Shown one piece after another: positions 60,476 through 64,000 of a DNA stretch of 64,000 bases. The notes under the pieces are model-generated. The model did not search any database, was not told the DNA's origin, and saw only the letters and a list, made by a program, of their open reading frames with translations. Position 1 is the stretch's first letter. The number at the start of each line of letters is the position of its first letter. The DNA is taken from the NCBI GenBank assembly GCA_030430205.1, contig JAUIGE010000020.1, positions 62,001 to 126,000 of the forward strand, given 5' to 3'. Both the position numbers and the translations under genes were made by a program. This stretch comes from Bacteroidia bacterium (GTDB taxonomy: Bacteria > Bacteroidota > Bacteroidia > J057).

Positions 60476-61409
60476 CCTCAAATCACATATCGATATCTCC
60501 TTTGAGGTGGCAGGGGCCATCTCTTCCCGCATGCCCGTGGTGGCGCTGGAGTCCACCATCATCGCCCATGGCATGCCTTATCCCGAAAATGTCGAGACCG
60601 CCCGATCGCTCGAAGCGATCATCCGCGAAGAAGGCGCTGTGCCCGCCACCCTGGCGGTGATCAATGGCCGCATCAAAATTGGCCTTTCAGCGGATGAATT
60701 GGAGATTTTGGCTACAGATGGAAACATCGCCAAGGCGAGTCGCCGCGACCTGGCCTATTATATTTCGCAGAAAAAACATGCCGCCACGACAGTCGCCGCG
60801 ACCATGATCCTGGCGCATATCGGCGGCATCCAATTTTTCGCCACAGGCGGTATAGGCGGTGTACACCGGGGAGCGAGCGAGACATTTGATGTCTCGGCAG
60901 ACCTGACCGAGCTGGCGCGTACGCCTGTGGCTGTGGTCTCAGCGGGAGCAAAAGCCATTTTGGATTTAGGGCTGACGCTGGAGTATCTGGAGACGCAGGG
61001 CGTGCCGGTGATAGGTTATGGGACGGATGAGTTTCCGGCCTTCTTCAGCCGCGAAAGCGGCTTTGATGTGCCCCTGCGGCTGGATACAGCCGGAGAGATC
61101 GCCGATCTGGCCAAGACCCATTGGGGCATGGGCCTGAACAGCGGTTTGCTCATCGCAAACCCCATCCCAGCGGCAGATTCTATGCCCAAAGAGATTATCA
61201 TGCCTGCCATCGAGCAGGCCCTGGCCGAAGCTGCGCAGCAGGGGATCAGCGGCAAAGCTACAACGCCATTCCTCTTGTCAAGGGTCAAGGCCCTGACGGA
61301 AGGCGAAAGCCTGGTTTCGAATATCGCGCTTGTGAAAAATAATGTGCGGCTTGCCGCGCAGATTGCCCATTCCTGGTCCCAGATTGGGAACTCGGGTTGG
61401 GGGATGTGA
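60468..61409 (+). CDS. psuG: Pseudouridine-5'-phosphate glycosidase
   Basis: Encodes 313 residues, the usual length. Motifs: VVALESTIIAHGMPYPENVE, PATLAVINGRIKIGLS, DLAYYISQKKHAATTVAATM, FFATGGIGGVHRGA, DVSADLTELARTPVAVVSAG and GMGLNSGLLIANPIP. It breaks the C-C glycosidic bond of pseudouridine 5'-phosphate to uracil and ribose 5-phosphate in the cytoplasm. Coupled to psuK by an 8-bp overlap. Confidence 0.97.
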   Translation: MFNLKSHIDISFEVAGAISSRMPVVALESTIIAHGMPYPENVETARSLEAIIREEGAVPATLAVINGRIKIGLSADELEILATDGNIAKASRRDLAYYISQKKHAATTVAATMILAHIGGIQFFATGGIGGVHRGASETFDVSADLTELARTPVAVVSAGAKAILDLGLTLEYLETQGVPVIGYGTDEFPAFFSRESGFDVPLRLDTAGEIADLAKTHWGMGLNSGLLIANPIPAADSMPKEIIMPAIEQALAEAAQQGISGKATTPFLLSRVKALTEGESLVSNIALVKNNVRLAAQIAHSWSQIGNSGWGM

Positions 61410-61419
61410 GAGGTTTGGG

Positions 61420-61959
61420 CTAAGCTGGGACCCAGGCTACAGCTTTTACCTTCGCTCGCTCCATGGTTCGCTCTTCATCATGAGACATCATCTCATACTC
61501 AATTTCCTTTTGAACCAATTTCCACCAATAAATAGCTGGAATCAAATCTCCTGAATGGCTTTCCAGGCGATAAGCCAATGCTTTGCCTATTTTTTCTTTT
61601 CCGTGAATAATCCGGTTTAGGCGCGATGGATGAATATCAATATCTTCTGCGAGTTCTTTTTGTTTTTTTGCTGTAACCAGCAGGTAATTTTTTAGAAAGG
61701 TTCCCAGAGTTCTGTTTGTATCAAAAGACCTTTCCTGTAAATAACTTTTTATCCGATACTTGATTCCAAGTAAGCCTGATAACAAATGTTCTTTTTCAGA
61801 CATATTTTTACGGCGAAGCATACGCAATTCCAAAAACTCCTTGCGTGCAGCAGCTTCATCTTCTTCAGATAGTTTATGAGGAAGTACATAGCTTTCCGCT
61901 ATATCCTCCAGCGTATATTGCTTCTGAAGCTCCTCCAGTATCTTTTCATAATTCGCCAT
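61420..61959 (-). CDS. HTH protein resembling a HigA-type antitoxin, orphan
   Basis: Encodes 179 residues. The N-terminal ~85 residues are helical and charged (TLEDIAESYVLPHKLSEEDE). At ~96-150 there is an XRE-like helix-turn-helix (KKQKELAEDIDIHPSRLNRI, then HGKEKIGKALAYRL), the pattern of plasmid-maintenance antidote proteins, ending in IYWWKLVQKEIEYEM. No HigB-like toxin is next to it on either side. It may be a chromosomal regulator or the survivor of a broken module. Confidence 0.75.
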   Translation of the reverse strand: MANYEKILEELQKQYTLEDIAESYVLPHKLSEEDEAAARKEFLELRMLRRKNMSEKEHLLSGLLGIKYRIKSYLQERSFDTNRTLGTFLKNYLLVTAKKQKELAEDIDIHPSRLNRIIHGKEKIGKALAYRLESHSGDLIPAIYWWKLVQKEIEYEMMSHDEERTMERAKVKAVAWVPA

Positions 61960-62030
61960 TATCCAGGTATTTTTTGATCAATTTTTCGGAGTTAGGAAAT
62001 GATCAGGAATAAGTAGATCTATGATGTGGA

Positions 62031-62066
62031 AGAGTGGACGCAGATTTACACTGATTTTTATGATTT
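62031..62066. repeat. agagtggacgcagatttac repeat, copy 2
   Basis: Reads agagtggacgcagattta, then cactgatttttatgattt, matching the reverse copy at 31003-31047 and ending exactly where the long palindrome begins. Confidence 0.6.
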
Positions 62067-62263
62067 AGGAATAGCGATAAAATAAATCATCAGTTTGTTT
62101 CAAGTAGTTTGTCATTTCGACGAGGCTTTGCGAGGAGAAATCTCCTGAATCCATGTATTAAAAGCCTGATTATCAATAACTCAGGAGATTTCTCCTCGAA
62201 GACTCGTCGAAATGACACCTCCTGGCGAAAAATGAAACTGATAGTTTATTTCGTCACCGTTCC
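62067..62263. repeat. 197-bp palindromic interspersed element, copy 2
   Basis: Nearly identical to 5582-5777, from aggaatagcgat to gttcc, including the inner arms around gaggagaaatctcctga and its complement. Differences are scattered substitutions mainly in the loop (aatccatgtattaaaagcct against aactcatttataaaagact). Confidence 0.9.
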
Positions 62264-62353
62264 TTAAGATGTTTGTTCTGTGCAGATCATTTAAGCTTTC
62301 TTACATTTCTTATCATAAAAGTCTGTGTTATCAGTGTCTATTCTTCATTTTCC

Positions 62354-63490
62354 CTATGCCAAAATCTTCCCTTCCAAGGCTTTGGGCGTAGGCCGAAATT
62401 CATACATCTGCGTCCGCAGGCGAGGGGTATAACCTGCTTCTATGATCACCTGCTGAATATCTTCAGCAGAAAGGCGGAAGGGCGCTCCTGCGGCCGAGAC
62501 GACATTTTCCTCGATCATGATCGAGCCGAGGTCATTGGCGCCGCCATGCAGACAGACCTGGGCCACTTTGGGGCCCACGGTGAGCCAGGAAGCCTGGATA
62601 TTTTCAATATTGGGGAGCATGATGCGGGAGATCGCGATGGTGCGGACGTACTCGTCAGCGGTGACGGTATTTCGCACGCCTTTGACGCGGTTGAGCAGGG
62701 TGCCATCGTCCTGGTAAGGCCAGGGGATAAAGGCTTTGAAGCCATTGGCGCCCTCGGGGCGCTGGGCCTGCACGGCGCGGATGCGCAGCAGGTGATCGAA
62801 GCGCTCTTCGATCGTCTCGATATGACCAAACATCATGGTGGCGCTGGTCGTCAGCCCCAACTGATGCGCTACGCGCATGACTTCGAGCCACTCTTCGCCG
62901 CTGCACTTTCCGTTGGAAATGATGCGACGGACGCGGTCGTCGAGGATCTCGGCTCCTGCTCCCGGCATGGAGTCCATGCCCGCAGCCATCAGACGCTCCA
63001 GCGTCTGGCGGTAGCTGAGGCCTGAAAGGCCGGAGATATGCACGATCTCGGGTGGCCCGAGGGCATGTAAGCGCAGCTCCGGAAACCAGCTTTTCAGCTT
63101 GCTGAAGGTCTCTTCATAAAACTCCACGCCCAATTCCGGGTGGTGCCCACCTTGCAGCAAAAACTGCTCGCCTCCCAGGGCGAAGGTCTCTTCCGCTTTT
63201 GCTTTATAGGTAGCATCGTCGGTGATATAGGCTTTGTGCGCAAATTTCTCCGTAGGTGGCACGAAGAAGTTGCAAAACTTGCAGTTCGCCACACAGACGT
63301 TGGTGGTATTTACATTTCTATCTATCTGCCAGGTAACGATGTCGTTGGTGCCTGCTTTTTTGATTTTGCGAATCTCATGCGCTGTGTACATCAGCTCCGC
63401 CGTATTGGCGTGGTAGTGGAGGTGCATACCTTCTTCCATGGACAAAAACTCCAGCTTGAGGGCTTTTTGTAAGAGATCAGAAGTATTCAT
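62354..63490 (-). CDS. mqnC: Cyclic dehypoxanthinyl futalosine synthase (radical SAM)
   Basis: Encodes 378 residues. The radical-SAM cluster C66-x3-C70-x2-C73 lies in TTNVCVANCKFCNFF. MqnC-type blocks: LLQGGHHPELGVEFYEETFS, MDSMPGAGAEILDDRVR, TTSATMMFGHIETIEERFDH, FKAFIPWPYQDDGTLL and GANDLGSIMIEENVVSAAG. It forms cyclic futalosine in the futalosine route to menaquinone. MqnE is the nearest alternative, but the H-P-E-L and P-G-A-G-A-E-I-L-D-D-R-V blocks favour MqnC. A near -7 box TAACTTCG (63517-63524) lies upstream. Confidence 0.95.
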   Translation of the reverse strand: MNTSDLLQKALKLEFLSMEEGMHLHYHANTAELMYTAHEIRKIKKAGTNDIVTWQIDRNVNTTNVCVANCKFCNFFVPPTEKFAHKAYITDDATYKAKAEETFALGGEQFLLQGGHHPELGVEFYEETFSKLKSWFPELRLHALGPPEIVHISGLSGLSYRQTLERLMAAGMDSMPGAGAEILDDRVRRIISNGKCSGEEWLEVMRVAHQLGLTTSATMMFGHIETIEERFDHLLRIRAVQAQRPEGANGFKAFIPWPYQDDGTLLNRVKGVRNTVTADEYVRTIAISRIMLPNIENIQASWLTVGPKVAQVCLHGGANDLGSIMIEENVVSAAGAPFRLSAEDIQQVIIEAGYTPRLRTQMYEFRPTPKALEGKILA

Positions 63491-63676
63491 AATCGGAGAT
63501 GCTTTCAGTTTGGACGCGAAGTTAAAGAATGATTTCCCCTATAACATATTTTTGCGTTCAAAAGTTTCAGTATTTTGTGAAAAATGTTTTAAGGGAGGTC
63601 GGTCAGGTAATGTTTTCTACCGCCAGGGAAGTGTTTGATTATCAGACTTGCCAATCACCCAGTTCTTCAGCTATTG

Positions 63677-63952
63677 TTAATCCAATATACTCAAATCACC
63701 TGGATCAAGTGTCTTTAACTTTCCAGCGTCATTTATAAACTTAAATTCAGTATTAGCATCAATTTCCTTTCCACCGGAATCTTTAAATGATCCGAATAAA
63801 CCTCTCCAATCTTCAGTATCCATTTCCTTATTCGTATCCCATCTTATTATGCCTGGCTCTTTATCCCAATCTGAATTCCCTTCTCCTTTAATGACGATGC
63901 CACTTTCACCATTCAGGGTGACTTTCATTCCAAAATAGAATCTTTCGTTCAT
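63677..63952 (-). CDS. Hypothetical protein at the right edge
   Basis: ATG 63952 gives 91 residues (MNERFYFGMKVTLNGESG); the frame stays open to the window edge, so a longer form cannot be excluded. Rich in D, G and K with short strands (GIVIKGEGNSDWDKEPGIIR, TEDWRGLFGSFKDSGGKEID); no signal peptide from this start. The start (F-G-M-K-V-x-L-N-G-E-x-G-x-V) looks like a small SH3-like beta barrel, but no family is recognised. Confidence 0.6.
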   Translation of the reverse strand: MNERFYFGMKVTLNGESGIVIKGEGNSDWDKEPGIIRWDTNKEMDTEDWRGLFGSFKDSGGKEIDANTEFKFINDAGKLKTLDPGDLSILD

Positions 63953-64000
63953 AGGTTTTAGTGTTTGCGAGTTACGCCACGACGGATGCAATCCGCCGCT

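Larger units (their letters stand above)
61960..62353. other. 394-bp gap made mostly of repeats
   Basis: No gene is seen. 62031-62066 is a short repeat, 62067-62263 the long palindrome; 62264-62353 has nothing recognisable. Confidence 0.7.

Overview
The window is chromosomal DNA from a member of the Bacteroidota, probably near the Saprospiria (the class is an inference). The evidence is: three secreted proteins ending in type IX secretion (T9SS) type A sorting domains; exact or near matches to the Bacteroidota -7 box TAnnTTTG upstream of several genes; LytTR/His_kinase signalling; DUF3857 transglutaminase; and 4-alpha-glucanotransferase with CBM20 domains. About 60 protein genes are supported. 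No rRNA, tRNA, CRISPR array or complete insertion sequence was seen.

Layout. 1-7 kb: the end of a membrane protein, a universal stress protein (USP), an AraC regulator, a serine hydrolase, a PLD-like nuclease and an outer-membrane protein, with a candidate small RNA at 4.74 kb. 6.5-10 kb: a LytTR response regulator and its TPR histidine kinase, split by a ParE-type toxin-antitoxin pair. 10-12 kb: a VWA protein and an intradiol dioxygenase-like protein. 12-20 kb: the rod-shape operon mreB-mreC-mreD-mrdA-rodA preceded by purH and purN. 20-30.8 kb: an AT-richer surface-protein region. It holds four paralogous lipoproteins, an outer-membrane protein, a BNR-type T9SS protein, a decayed cell-surface gene, and two T9SS adhesin-like genes with almost identical 3' halves.

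31-35 kb: Kdo transferase and a PpiD-type periplasmic chaperone. 34.8-42.8 kb: a co-directional block of four USPs, a histidine kinase whose PAS domain has the haem-ligand pattern of FixL, a CheY-like regulator, a receiver-PAS-kinase and a receiver-CRP/FNR fusion. This looks like a self-contained oxygen or redox response island and is the most interesting system in the window. 42.8-50.9 kb: DUF3857 transglutaminase, SbcC, class II aldolase, a fossil REP-associated transposase with palindromes, and a TPR protein. 50.9-64 kb: MalQ, a divergent PiT-like permease, an M23 lipoprotein, a class V aminotransferase, Maf, DUF1015, pseudouridine catabolism (psuK-psuG), an orphan HigA-like protein, mqnC (futalosine menaquinone route) and a hypothetical gene at the right edge.

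Repeats are prominent: a ~196-bp palindromic element occurs twice, 56 kb apart; several intergenic gaps carry a short CAGTTTGCAGTGGGCAGT-like minisatellite; a third short family (agagtggacgcagatttac) sits next to one palindrome. All similarity statements come from reading motifs by eye; no search was run.
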